64,000 bases of DNA from CAZSSH01 sp964609825 (GTDB lineage Bacteria > Verrucomicrobiota > Lentisphaeria > Victivallales > Victivallaceae), in assembly GCA_964609825.1 (NCBI GenBank), contig CAZSSH010000005.1, forward strand, positions 310,001 through 374,000, given 5' to 3'. Made by a program: the position numbers and the translations under genes. Positions 1 through 8,754 of this stretch are shown in pieces. How positions within the stretch are numbered: the stretch's first letter is position 1; each line of letters opens with the position of its first letter. Below the pieces are notes generated by a model. The model was not told where the DNA came from. It did not search any database and saw only the letters and a program-made list of their open reading frames with translations.

Positions 1-504
1 AACCGCATTGAGGCTTTGGGGTTGTTGACCGGGGCCAGGGTGGATGATATCCGTATGCAGCTCGAGTTGGAGCGCGCCGATCCCGCGTATCAGCAAAAGC
101 TGGCCGCCGGGAAACGCAGCCGCGAGCGCAAGCAAGCATCGTATGTTGAGGATTTTGAGGCCGCAGTACTGCAATTTTTGAAATTTCACGACAAATTTGC
201 CGCGATGGCGCAAAAATTGGCGGCATTGGTCACCAGTCACGCCACCCCGGTCGGCAGCGGCACGGTGGCGCGCACTGAGCGTATTCCTTTGGAACGCCGG
301 GCCGAGGCGGCGGTGATTGCGTGGATGCGCCATCAGACCACGATTTATGACAATTTGGCAGTCGCCCGCGTCAAGGGCGAGCGGCGGCGCGTGAGGCAGC
401 ACTTGGCCGGGGATTCGCGGCAATTGCTCGACCGGTACCGGCGCGGCGATGAGATTGATTTGGCGCTTTGCCCGTTGGCAACGGCGCTGGCAAATATTAA
501 TTAA
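1..504 (+). CDS. DUF2293 family protein, 5' end outside the window
   Basis: The frame is open from the first base, so the N-terminus lies beyond the left edge; the in-frame TTG at 16 need not be the start. The visible N-terminal half is charged and probably helical. The C-terminal half carries the block AVIAWMRHQTTIYDNL followed by an Arg-rich stretch (RRRVRQHLA), which I recognise as the DUF2293 signature. The family has no established function. No membrane segment or signal is visible in the part seen. The antiporter gene follows 12 bases downstream on the same strand, so the two may be co-transcribed, but nothing links them functionally. Confidence 0.7.
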   Translation, partial: NRIEALGLLTGARVDDIRMQLELERADPAYQQKLAAGKRSRERKQASYVEDFEAAVLQFLKFHDKFAAMAQKLAALVTSHATPVGSGTVARTERIPLERRAEAAVIAWMRHQTTIYDNLAVARVKGERRRVRQHLAGDSRQLLDRYRRGDEIDLALCPLATALANIN

Positions 505-516
505 CGAAAGCAGATT

Positions 517-1482
517 ATGACCACAGTTTGGCTGATGATCGGTGGGGTCGCCGGGTTGGCGCTCCTTTATTACGGCGCGGAGTTTTTGGTTAAAGGCGGG
601 GTGGGGATCGCCAACAAATTTAAGGTTTCCCCCTTGGTGATCGGGCTTACGCTGGTCGCTTATGCCACCAGCGCTCCCGAGATGGTGGTCAGCGTCGATG
701 CCGCCCGCACCGGCATGGGCGACATCAGCATCGGCAATGTGGTCGGCTCCAATATTTGCAACATCGCTTTGATTTTGGGGGTCTGCGCCATGATTACGCC
801 GCTCTCGGTCAACCGCAAACTTTTTGCGCTTGATATTCCCTTGATGATTGCCTCGGCGGTGTTGCTCTCGGTGTTTTACGCCCTCCATCACGGGATCAAC
901 CGGATTGAGGCTCTGATTTTTTTATTGGGCGTGATTGCTTATACGGTGTGGAGCGTTTATCATGCCAAGCAGGAGGGCAAAGTCAAGCCCGAACTGGTCA
1001 AAGAGGCCGAGGAGGAAGTCCGCCTTGAGCGCCATATGGGGTGGAGCCTCTCGCTGCTTTTGGTGGCCATCGGTTTGGCGGCCTTGATCGGCGGGGCCAA
1101 GCTTTTTGTCAATGCCGCCGTCTTGCTCGCACAGATGCTCCATGTCTCCGATGCGGTGATCGGCTTGACCGTGGTCGCCGTGGGGACGAGCTTGCCCGAG
1201 CTGGCCACTTCGATCGTGGCGGCGATCCGCGGGCAAAAAGACATTGCCATCGGCAATGTGGTCGGCTCCAACATCTTTAATATTTTGGCGATTTTGGGGG
1301 TGGCCCCTTTGGTTGCTCCGATCAATGCCCCCGGCATCAGCTGGGTGGACATTGGAGCCATGCTTTTTGTCTCCGTCCTCCTTTACCCGATGATGAAAAC
1401 CGGGTCGGTCATCAGCCGCAAAGAGGGCGCATGTTTGTTTGCCCTCTATGTCGGCTATACCGTCTGGCTGATTGTCGCTTAG
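517..1482 (+). CDS. Calcium/sodium antiporter, CaCA superfamily (YrbG-like)
   Basis: Inner-membrane cation exchanger of 321 residues, the usual length for the bacterial YrbG group. The protein is an inverted duplication. The first half has APEMVVS then GNVVGSNICNIALILG; the second half has LPELATS then GNVVGSNIFNILAILG. These are the two alpha-repeats that form the ion-binding site. About ten hydrophobic segments are visible, with a charged cytoplasmic loop (KPELVKEAEEEVRLE) between the halves. The likely role is exchange of Na+ or H+ against Ca2+ or a similar cation; the exact ions cannot be told from sequence. The ATG at 517 lies 12 bases after the upstream gene's stop. Confidence 0.9.
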   Translation: MTTVWLMIGGVAGLALLYYGAEFLVKGGVGIANKFKVSPLVIGLTLVAYATSAPEMVVSVDAARTGMGDISIGNVVGSNICNIALILGVCAMITPLSVNRKLFALDIPLMIASAVLLSVFYALHHGINRIEALIFLLGVIAYTVWSVYHAKQEGKVKPELVKEAEEEVRLERHMGWSLSLLLVAIGLAALIGGAKLFVNAAVLLAQMLHVSDAVIGLTVVAVGTSLPELATSIVAAIRGQKDIAIGNVVGSNIFNILAILGVAPLVAPINAPGISWVDIGAMLFVSVLLYPMMKTGSVISRKEGACLFALYVGYTVWLIVA

Positions 1483-1507
1483 AAATGTCTATTGGGGGAC
1501 CCTCCGC

Positions 1508-4500
1508 TCATTTTAAAAGCCGGTCAAACTTGTCCTTTTGGTCGGGGAGGGCAAAAACGTAAGTCCCGCGGTGATTGGCGGTCTTGCCCGCAAAGACGGC
1601 TTGGCTGGGCGCTCCGCCGATGCTTTTTTGATACTCCACCGGGAGCTGCACCATATAGGGAGTGACGACTTCGTCAATTTCGCCATAGTAATAAAAGGTC
1701 GGCGTGGCAAACTGCCGGCGGTATGACGTATTTTGCCGCAGCAAATCCCAAAAACGGGCCGCCGCCGGAGCATCGGGACGGAGAAACTCCTGATGAAACA
1801 AATCCTTGACCGGGTCGGGGAGCGTTTGGTTGGCCTCCGTCCAGTCTATTTTATTTTGATAGAGCAACGCTGCAATTTGCCGGTACTCGGGGTTGATCGC
1901 CGCGTCGGTCAAGCCGGGGAGCTGATAATAATTTTGGTACGAGTTAAGCAAGAGCACCGCCGCCCCCGTCAGCCAGTCGACATCCAGCTTGGAGGGGACA
2001 AAAATCCAGCGGTTGATTGCGAGATAAATATCGTTGGGCGAGCTGGCCATGGCGGCCGCGGCGACCGGGATATTGTTTGCCTCCAGTTTCTCCATCAAGG
2101 CGGCAGTGGTAAACGACCCTTGCGACCAGCCGCTCAAAAAGAGTTTGCCGGGAGTGACTTTGAGGTCGCTCATCACCGCGCGCCCGGCAACGAGCATATC
2201 GAGACAAGCCTGTGCCGAAACCTCTTTCACCAGCCAGCCCTCGGGCTCGTTGGAGACCCCTTTGCCGACATAATCGGCGGCGATCAGGGCATAACCGTTG
2301 GCGGCAAAAGTGGCGATGGCCATACGGGTTTCCATCGAGTTCTCAATCATTGACGGCACTTCGTCGTGCGAAAACACGGTGCCGTGCTGATAGGAAAGAA
2401 GCGGCATCGTGCCGGTCGCCCCGTGCGGCACGGCCAGCAAGCCGGAGAGCTGAATTTGCCGGTTGCCCCACTCGGGGATGACCGAGGGGTAAATCACCTG
2501 ATACAAATCGACCGCATTGGCCGGGGCCGGGTATTGCGCCGTGAAACTCGAGAAGTCCGCCAATTCACTCGACAAAATCTTTTTAAGGCGCGCGAGGTCG
2601 TATTGACCGATGAACTTGTATTTGACGCCGTTGCCGACGGTTTTGAAGTCGGTCGTTTGATTGCCCAAGTCGAGATTGGAGTCCTTGACGGTGAGCTCGC
2701 AGCCGTCGAGGTTAAAGACCGATTCGCCCTTCGGCGCGCGGTTGTTGTTAAAGCTGCATTGGGTGAGTGTAATCACCGTCGACTCCAGCTGCGAGGCGCG
2801 GTTGATTAAATACATGGCGCCGCCGTGGGCCTGGGCGATGTTGCCGGTAAACCGGCACTTGATGTAGGTCCCGTGCGAGCCGTAGTCCTCATACGTCGCC
2901 CCGCCGTCCACCGCCTGATTGCGGGTAAAGACACAGTTGGTATAATTAAAAGTATTGCCCTCGCGTGACAATACCGCCCCGCCGTAAATGGCCTGATTGT
3001 TGTCAAACACGGTGTCGGCAATGGTCAATTTGGCTTTGCTGAAGGCATAAATTGCGCCCCCCTCAATCGCCTGATTGTCAATAAAGCGGCAGTTGTTGAT
3101 GGTCATTGCAAAGCCGGTGCTCGCATAGTTGCCCAGGGGGGCGTAGGTTTTGCCCGCGTGGTAGGCCAAAAGGCCGCCGCCTTTACCGTCAAAGGTGCCG
3201 CCGTCGGCTTTGCCGTCGCGGATGGTAAGATTGTCCAAAACGACGTCATTGGCACCGTAGATGACATGCTTAAACTGATTGCCGTCGGGGGTTTTGCCGC
3301 TTAATACGGTGGGCGCGGCTCCGATTTTGCGGTCGGCGAGTGCTTGCTCATTGCCGGCAAAGCCGCCGTAGAGTTTGACTTTGTCATAGAGGATAAATGC
3401 GGCGATTTGTCCGGTGATTTTATCGGGGCGGTAACTGCCGCTCTGGATCCATACTTCACCGCCTTTTTGCGAGGCAAGGTTGATCGCCTGCTGGACATCG
3501 GTCAATGCCTTGTCCCAAGAAGAGCCGTCGGGGTTGGTATTTTTGTTTGCGGCGGCGACATAAATCCGGGCGGGGACATTGCTTGCGGGAGTGATCGCGG
3601 GGGGCGTGTACTCGTTAACGTACTTGATTGCGCCGCCCGATTGGCGGTAAATTTCCAAAAGTTTGGCGACCAGCTGATTTTGCTCCAACGTAACGCCGTC
3701 CAAGGTGCTTTGATAACCGGCGGGAGTGCCGGGGAGGGCGGTTAAAATCGAGTGCTCGATTTTACCCTTAAGTGAGCTCACATTGATAAACTCTTTGAGC
3801 GCCATGGTATGGGGAGCGGGGGTTTGCGAATTGATAGCGGCGACGATGTCCTCGTGCCAGTTGTAAATATTGTCGATGACGGAGTTGATCACCACCGGGT
3901 TGTTGTTGGCGCCGGTGCCTTGATACAAACCAGCGCCGAGGCCGCCGGTGGCCGTATTGTTGCGGATGGTGACATTGACCAGCAACGGGGCGGAGCCGCC
4001 GTCGTTGCCCATGCCTCCGGCGGAGACGGCGCGGTTGCCCTCCAATAAACAATTGAGCAAAATCGGCGACGCGGCAAAGTCGTTGTAGATGCCGCCGCCT
4101 TTGTCATCGCAAACATTGCGCAAAAATTGGCAGTTGATCAAGGTCGGCATTGCGCCCAAATCGTTGCTCATCGCGCCGCCGCGCATTTGCGCCGCGTTAT
4201 CGCAAAAAGTGACGTTAATGAATTGCGCCTGGATGCCGTTGGCGTCCTGAACGTTGTATACTGCGCCACCTTTGGGCGAAAAATTGTTTTTTAAGATACA
4301 GTTACGGACGGTGGGTCCGGTCTTAAAATTGCGCATGCCGCCCCCGGCTGCCATATCATTTTTGGTGATATCGGCGGGGACGAGGTGGAGCCGGGCCTGA
4401 TCGGTCGAGTAGGCGTCGCGGATGATGAAGCCGTCCAAGACGGCATGATTGGCGCCCTTGAGGACGGTGACCGAGTTTTTGGTCTTGTCGCCGTTGCCGA

Positions 4501-4855
4501 TGTTGCCGCTTAATACGGTTTCATTTTTGAGCCAGTCGCGCTCTTTGAGGGCGGTTTCTTTGCCGGCAAAGCCGCCATAGACGGAGATGTTTTCCTTAAG
4601 CTCAAATGAGCGGTTGCGGTCGGCGGTGTCCGGGTAATAAATCCCTTGAGCCACCCAGATTTCATCGCCGGGCTGGGCGCCGGCGAGCGCGGTTTGCAAT
4701 GAGGAAAACGCGGTTTGCCAACTGAGTCCGTTGGCCTCTTTGCTGCTGTTGGCGGCATTGACATACCAGCGGGTGTTGGCGCCGCGGGCGTCGGCGGCAC
4801 AAAAGATGCCGCTTGCCAGCAGAAGATTGAGCAAAAATGTCCGTGCGTTTTTCAT
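1508..4855 (-). CDS. Secreted beta-helix protein fused to a C-terminal alpha/beta hydrolase
   Basis: I place the start at 4855 (MKNARTFLLNLLL...), preceded by GGGGAG at good spacing; a longer frame exists upstream but lacks a ribosome site. A signal peptide ends near ADARGA. Residues from about 30 to 760 contain two related blocks, each opening with a WYVNAAN / IYVAAAN strand, then a YGGFAG motif and a run of short Asn- and Gly-rich repeats such as N.QAIEGGAIYA, typical of a right-handed parallel beta-helix. The last ~300 residues are an alpha/beta hydrolase with nucleophile elbow GWSQGS, a late Asp (YGEIDEVVTP) and His (TANHRGTY). The hydrolase resembles secreted lipases/esterases. The substrate is unknown; a carbohydrate ester is an inference from the beta-helix. 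Confidence 0.75.
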   Translation of the reverse strand: MKNARTFLLNLLLASGIFCAADARGANTRWYVNAANSSKEANGLSWQTAFSSLQTALAGAQPGDEIWVAQGIYYPDTADRNRSFELKENISVYGGFAGKETALKERDWLKNETVLSGNIGNGDKTKNSVTVLKGANHAVLDGFIIRDAYSTDQARLHLVPADITKNDMAAGGGMRNFKTGPTVRNCILKNNFSPKGGAVYNVQDANGIQAQFINVTFCDNAAQMRGGAMSNDLGAMPTLINCQFLRNVCDDKGGGIYNDFAASPILLNCLLEGNRAVSAGGMGNDGGSAPLLVNVTIRNNTATGGLGAGLYQGTGANNNPVVINSVIDNIYNWHEDIVAAINSQTPAPHTMALKEFINVSSLKGKIEHSILTALPGTPAGYQSTLDGVTLEQNQLVAKLLEIYRQSGGAIKYVNEYTPPAITPASNVPARIYVAAANKNTNPDGSSWDKALTDVQQAINLASQKGGEVWIQSGSYRPDKITGQIAAFILYDKVKLYGGFAGNEQALADRKIGAAPTVLSGKTPDGNQFKHVIYGANDVVLDNLTIRDGKADGGTFDGKGGGLLAYHAGKTYAPLGNYASTGFAMTINNCRFIDNQAIEGGAIYAFSKAKLTIADTVFDNNQAIYGGAVLSREGNTFNYTNCVFTRNQAVDGGATYEDYGSHGTYIKCRFTGNIAQAHGGAMYLINRASQLESTVITLTQCSFNNNRAPKGESVFNLDGCELTVKDSNLDLGNQTTDFKTVGNGVKYKFIGQYDLARLKKILSSELADFSSFTAQYPAPANAVDLYQVIYPSVIPEWGNRQIQLSGLLAVPHGATGTMPLLSYQHGTVFSHDEVPSMIENSMETRMAIATFAANGYALIAADYVGKGVSNEPEGWLVKEVSAQACLDMLVAGRAVMSDLKVTPGKLFLSGWSQGSFTTAALMEKLEANNIPVAAAAMASSPNDIYLAINRWIFVPSKLDVDWLTGAAVLLLNSYQNYYQLPGLTDAAINPEYRQIAALLYQNKIDWTEANQTLPDPVKDLFHQEFLRPDAPAAARFWDLLRQNTSYRRQFATPTFYYYGEIDEVVTPYMVQLPVEYQKSIGGAPSQAVFAGKTANHRGTYVFALPDQKDKFDRLLK

Positions 4856-4883
4856 ATAAATACTCCCCGTGTTTAATGAGTGT

Positions 4884-5411
4884 TTACTCCAATGCGGCAA
4901 AGGCTTCTGCGGCGGTGCTTAACGGCAATCGGATCGAGAGGGCGTTAAGCGCGATCAAGTGCAATATCTCCGAAACCGTGGTACAGCAGTCGGTCAGGAC
5001 CTTGGGCTCATATTTCTCCGCGGCTTTGGACAATGCGGTAAAAGTGACGCAGTTGTGGGTCATCATCCCGGCGATCCAGAGCTTGTCAACATGGAGCGAT
5101 TGGAGCACCGCTTCCAAGTCCGTGTGATAAAAGCTGTCGGCAAAACGCTTTACCACCACCGGAGCCCCGGGCGCGGCCTGACGGATGGCTCCGGTGATCT
5201 CCGCCCCGGTACTCCCGGGGACAAAAAACGGCGCCAGATGGGAGGCCGCGACATGCTGCACCAAAATGACCGGGATGGATAACTCGCGGCACCGGGCGAT
5301 GGTGTCAAGCAACTTTTGCTGATAATTGACGGCGCTCCACAACGGGAATTTGCCGCCCTCAAAATAATCGTTTTGGAGGTCGATGACCAGTAAAGCGGTT
5401 TGGTTTCTCAT
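4884..5411 (-). CDS. Isochorismatase-like cysteine hydrolase
   Basis: Cytoplasmic hydrolase of about 175 residues. The start is the ATG at 5411 (MRNQTALLVIDLQND), preceded by GGAG nine bases upstream; a longer frame begins at 5447. The catalytic triad of the family is visible: Asp in LVIDLQND, Lys in VVKRFADSFY, and Cys in MMTHNCVTFTA. Family members hydrolyse isochorismate, nicotinamide, N-carbamoylsarcosine or related amides; the C-terminal TDCCTTVSE segment is common to the nicotinamidase/ureidoacrylate branch but does not fix the substrate. It sits 28 bases upstream of the beta-helix/hydrolase gene in the same direction, so they may share a transcript. Confidence 0.85.
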   Translation of the reverse strand: MRNQTALLVIDLQNDYFEGGKFPLWSAVNYQQKLLDTIARCRELSIPVILVQHVAASHLAPFFVPGSTGAEITGAIRQAAPGAPVVVKRFADSFYHTDLEAVLQSLHVDKLWIAGMMTHNCVTFTALSKAAEKYEPKVLTDCCTTVSEILHLIALNALSIRLPLSTAAEAFAALE

Positions 5412-5470
5412 AAAAATGTGCTCCAGAGATAAGTCAAAAGTTGCCAAAAGCTAACGTAATATAGCCACCG

Positions 5471-5515
5471 GCAAACATTTTGCAAACATTTTGCAATCAT
5501 TTTCCGCAATATTTT
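5471..5515. repeat. Tandem 11-bp repeats upstream of AraC gene
   Basis: Two exact copies of GCAAACATTTT (5471-5481, 5482-5492), a third with one change (GCAATCATTTT, 5493-5503) and a weaker fourth (GCAATATTTT from 5506). The period is about one helical turn and the array lies between the divergent isochorismatase and AraC genes. It would place protein-binding sites on one face of the DNA, as expected for an AraC-type activator; that role is inferred. Confidence 0.7.
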
Positions 5516-5546
5516 AGGAGTTTTTTTGCGGAAACGGCAATTTTAT

Positions 5547-5574
5547 TTGCAATCCGCGATATCAAGGGTATTGT
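5547..5574 (+). promoter_or_regulatory. Predicted promoter for the AraC gene
   Basis: TTGCAA, a 16-base spacer, then TATTGT. It lies about 50 bases upstream of the AraC start codon and just downstream of the 11-bp repeat array. A TTGCAT/TTGCAA-like -35 element recurs at several other genes in this window. Confidence 0.5.
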
Positions 5575-5623
5575 AAAAAGGTGAATTGCCGTTAAAACCA
5601 GCTTAAGACAGGATCGCAAGAGT

Positions 5624-6502
5624 ATGTTTGATGCAAGTTTTTTTACCGATCAGCAAGTACATTTGCTGCCGGATCTGCCGTTTCAGATCGAAAAGGCCCG
5701 GCAGATGGATCAGGTGCCGCTGCATGCTCACCAATTCTTGGAAATCGCCTTTGTCGCCGGGGGCAGTGCGTTGCATCATCACATCAACTTGGACGGCAAG
5801 TCGCGCACGGGCGGATTGATCCAGGGGGATTTGTTTTCGGTACTGCCGGGTGAAAGGCACAGTTATGATGCCTGCGGAAGTATGGTTTTGTACAACATCT
5901 ATCTCAAGCCGGAATGGCTCCAAAGCAATCAAAATTTGGCGGCGCTGCCCAACTATCCGCAGTTGTTTGCGGCGAGGGAGAGCGTGCCGCGCAAAAACAT
6001 CCATCTTTCGCCCGCGGTACGGACGGTGGCGGCGCAAAATCTGGAGCGCTCAATCATTGAGTGCCGGTTACGTCAGCCGGGGTACCGGACGATTGCGGTG
6101 GCCCGTTTTCTTGAATTTTTGATTACCGCCATGCGGGTCGAGAGTGATCATTACGAATTGGGCGAAAACAGTTTCGGGGTCTTGAAATCGATCAGCATGA
6201 TGGAGGAAGCGCCCGAGCGGCATTTTACCTTGGAGACATTGGCCGCAGCCTCCATTATGAGCGTGCCGTCGTATACCAAAAAATTCCGTCAGGCAACTGG
6301 CGTGTCGCCGATGGAGTATTTGCTCAATATCCGTTTGTTACAGGTGCGCCATTATTTGGCAACGACCGATCTCTCCATTGGCGAAATCGCCGGGCGCTGC
6401 GGTTTTTGCACCCCTAATTATTTGATTAAAATATTTCGCCGCCAATTGGGGATGACGCCGGTGCAATATCGCCGGGAATTGCTCGAAAAAGGTTTAAAAT
6501 AG
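5624..6502 (+). CDS. AraC family transcriptional regulator
   Basis: 292-residue DNA-binding regulator. The N-terminal ~150 residues form a cupin-like sensor (HAHQFLEIAFVAGG, then GDLFSVLPGERHSY). The C-terminal ~100 residues contain two helix-turn-helix motifs: FTLETLAAASIMSVPSYTKK and the LSIGEIAGRCGFCTPNYLIK block, ending with the typical MTPVQYRRE. Such proteins sense sugars and activate neighbouring catabolic genes. The next genes on the strand encode two glycosidases, the probable targets. The ATG at 5624 is preceded by a weak AGGA. Confidence 0.92.
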   Translation: MFDASFFTDQQVHLLPDLPFQIEKARQMDQVPLHAHQFLEIAFVAGGSALHHHINLDGKSRTGGLIQGDLFSVLPGERHSYDACGSMVLYNIYLKPEWLQSNQNLAALPNYPQLFAARESVPRKNIHLSPAVRTVAAQNLERSIIECRLRQPGYRTIAVARFLEFLITAMRVESDHYELGENSFGVLKSISMMEEAPERHFTLETLAAASIMSVPSYTKKFRQATGVSPMEYLLNIRLLQVRHYLATTDLSIGEIAGRCGFCTPNYLIKIFRRQLGMTPVQYRRELLEKGLK

Positions 6503-6534
6503 CGGATCGTTACATTGATTTAGCCAAGTTTGCC

Positions 6535-6563
6535 TTGTCGTATTCAAAATTTTGCGGTATACT
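6535..6563 (+). promoter_or_regulatory. Predicted promoter for the glycosidase operon
   Basis: TTGTCG, a 17-base spacer, then TATACT, about 25 bases upstream of the ATG at 6588. It would drive the DUF6259-like and GH5 genes separately from the AraC gene. Confidence 0.5.
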
Positions 6564-6587
6564 TTAGACAGCAAAAAAAGGTGGGAT

Positions 6588-8753
6588 ATGACAATGCAGC
6601 CAAAAATTTCTTTCGCACTCAACGCGGCCGGAGAGGTCGCCTCGTTAAGGTTTGACAAGACCGAGTTTGTCGGCGGTACCGTACCGACGGGATTGTTTGA
6701 AATCCAGTTTCGCGACTTTGTCGGCAATCCGTTGCGGCTTAACGCCGCCGATTTTGCCCATGTCAAAATCGTTGACGGTTCGCCGACGGTCATTGAGTTC
6801 AGCCGCTCTTCCAGATTGCCGCGGACGGCGGTGACGGTGACGATATCGGCGGTCGGCGGCGAGAGTGTATGGCGCTTGACGGTGACGCGTCAAAATGATG
6901 ATTTCAAGGTCGAGTGGATCGATTTTCCGCGCATCCGGTTAAATAATCACCCCGACGGCAAAACATTGCTGCCGTTTGCCGAGGGGACTTTGGTGGCTGA
7001 CCTGAAACAGCGTCCCCCGTCCGGAGTTTTCGGCTGCGAATTGACCGAGTATCCGATGACCGGGATCAACAGTTTTTATCCCGGCCCGGCGCCGATGCCG
7101 ATGGTGGCGTATTACACGCCGCAGGCGGGGTTGTGCTGTTATTGCCGCGATTTCCGGCACGGCCCCAAAACCGTGGATGTGCTGCTTGACGGGGCGGACA
7201 GTTGGCGTTTCATGCTTCAGCATTTCACCGGCGGCGAGCCGGAGATCGGTTATGAGACGGTGATTGCCGGGTTTCACGGCGGCTGGCAGGACGCTGCCCA
7301 GATTTACCGCGATTGGCTTGAGGCCAATGACCCGGTGCTGCCGGCCAAGTTAAAGAATACCATGCCGGAGTGGTATGCCCAAGCGCCGGTGCTGTTGATT
7401 TACCCGGTGAAAGGCGCCGGTCTTGATATCGGCGGGGTGGATCCCAATGAATATTTCCCCTACGACAATGCTTTACCGTGCATTCAAAAATATCAGCAAC
7501 TTTGGGGCGGCCCGGTGATGGCGCTTTTGATGCACTGGGAGGGGACCGCGCCGTGGGCACCGCCCTATGTCTGGCCGCCCTTCGGCGGCGAGGAGCAGCT
7601 GCAGAGCTTTGCGCAAAAAATGCACCAAAAGGGCAATCTGGTCGGCCTTTACGGCTCCGGGATCGGCTGGACGCAAAAGAGCATGATTGATCCATCGTAT
7701 GACTGCACGCAAAAGTTTGTCGAACTCGAGTTGCAAAACGAAATTTGCGTCGGTCCGCGCGGCGAAACATTTTCACGCGTTTGCAATGGGCCTTGCGGTC
7801 AGCGCATCGGTTACGATTTGTGTCCCGCAAGTCAAGTGACAACTGCGATTGTCGCGGGTGAAATTGCCGCCGCGGCAAACATCAAGATTGATTATTTGCA
7901 GTATTTTGATCAAAATCAGGGGTGCGCCGCTCCTTTGTGCTATGCCAAAGATCACCGGCATCCGGCTTTGCCGGGAGCATGGGAGACAGCCGCGATGCAA
8001 GCGTTGCTCGACCGGGCGGCCGGCGCGGCCGGCAATACGGTATTGGGGTGCGAGAACGGCGCCGCCGAGCCGTATTTTAAGGACTGCCGCCTCAATGATT
8101 TACGCAGTCATCTCGCGTGGGGCGCTGGCGGGGTGCCGGTGCCGTTGTATTCCTTTTTGTATCACGAGTATGTGAGCGGTTTCTCAGGCAACGGGGTATG
8201 TCTCTCCGCTTGGATTGATGTGGAGGCCACACCGTTTTTCCGCCAATGGGAGTTGGCATGGCACTTTGCCTTTGGCAATTTGCTCTCGGTGGTGCTCAAA
8301 GACGGCGGGCAGATCCATTGGCATTGGGCGCTCCCGTGGAGTATCCCCGGCCCGGAGCAAGCGCCGCTGTCGGAGCTGGTCGCCAATTTGAGTTTTTGGA
8401 AGCGTAACCATGCGGCGGAGTACTTGAGCTGGGGTAAAATGCAAAAAGCGCCGCGGATAAGTTGCGGCGTGCGTGATATTTATTTACGCAACCGCCCCAA
8501 AGTGAGTTGTGAAGCGGTGATTGCCGCCGCTTGGAGTTATGAGGGGAAACACGCGGTAATTTTGGTCAATTTTGACCGCAATGCCGAACCTTGCCGGCTT
8601 GATTTTGACCAAACGTCCGCCGGTACGGTGATTGCCCGCAACGGCCGGACGCGGTTTGCCGGATCGTCGCTGTCGCTGACGGTGCCGCCGCTGGATGCTT
8701 TGTTGATTGAATTTGATTCGTTTGCTTATACCGAAAAATTTAGGAGAAAATAA
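6588..8753 (+). CDS. DUF6259-like glycoside hydrolase
   Basis: Start chosen at 6588 (MTMQPKIS), preceded by AGGTGG; an upstream TTG at 6552 lacks a ribosome site. About 721 residues with no signal peptide, so probably cytoplasmic. The N-terminal ~250 residues look like a beta-sandwich. The middle resembles a (beta/alpha)8 barrel in the style of clan-D alpha-galactosidases: MALLMHWEGTAPWAPPY, VGLYGSGIGW, a strand KIDYLQYFDQNQG with a candidate catalytic Asp, and VLGCENGAAEPYF. A C-terminal beta domain follows. I recognise the DUF6259 type common in Lentisphaerota but cannot name the substrate. The GH5 gene begins one base after the stop, so both products probably act on one polysaccharide, outside then inside the cell. 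Confidence 0.65.
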   Translation: MTMQPKISFALNAAGEVASLRFDKTEFVGGTVPTGLFEIQFRDFVGNPLRLNAADFAHVKIVDGSPTVIEFSRSSRLPRTAVTVTISAVGGESVWRLTVTRQNDDFKVEWIDFPRIRLNNHPDGKTLLPFAEGTLVADLKQRPPSGVFGCELTEYPMTGINSFYPGPAPMPMVAYYTPQAGLCCYCRDFRHGPKTVDVLLDGADSWRFMLQHFTGGEPEIGYETVIAGFHGGWQDAAQIYRDWLEANDPVLPAKLKNTMPEWYAQAPVLLIYPVKGAGLDIGGVDPNEYFPYDNALPCIQKYQQLWGGPVMALLMHWEGTAPWAPPYVWPPFGGEEQLQSFAQKMHQKGNLVGLYGSGIGWTQKSMIDPSYDCTQKFVELELQNEICVGPRGETFSRVCNGPCGQRIGYDLCPASQVTTAIVAGEIAAAANIKIDYLQYFDQNQGCAAPLCYAKDHRHPALPGAWETAAMQALLDRAAGAAGNTVLGCENGAAEPYFKDCRLNDLRSHLAWGAGGVPVPLYSFLYHEYVSGFSGNGVCLSAWIDVEATPFFRQWELAWHFAFGNLLSVVLKDGGQIHWHWALPWSIPGPEQAPLSELVANLSFWKRNHAAEYLSWGKMQKAPRISCGVRDIYLRNRPKVSCEAVIAAAWSYEGKHAVILVNFDRNAEPCRLDFDQTSAGTVIARNGRTRFAGSSLSLTVPPLDALLIEFDSFAYTEKFRRK

Positions 8754-8754
8754 G

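Noticed and set aside
5471..5515. Short direct repeats as a CRISPR array
   Set aside because: The unit is 11 bp and contiguous with no spacers, and no cas genes are present.
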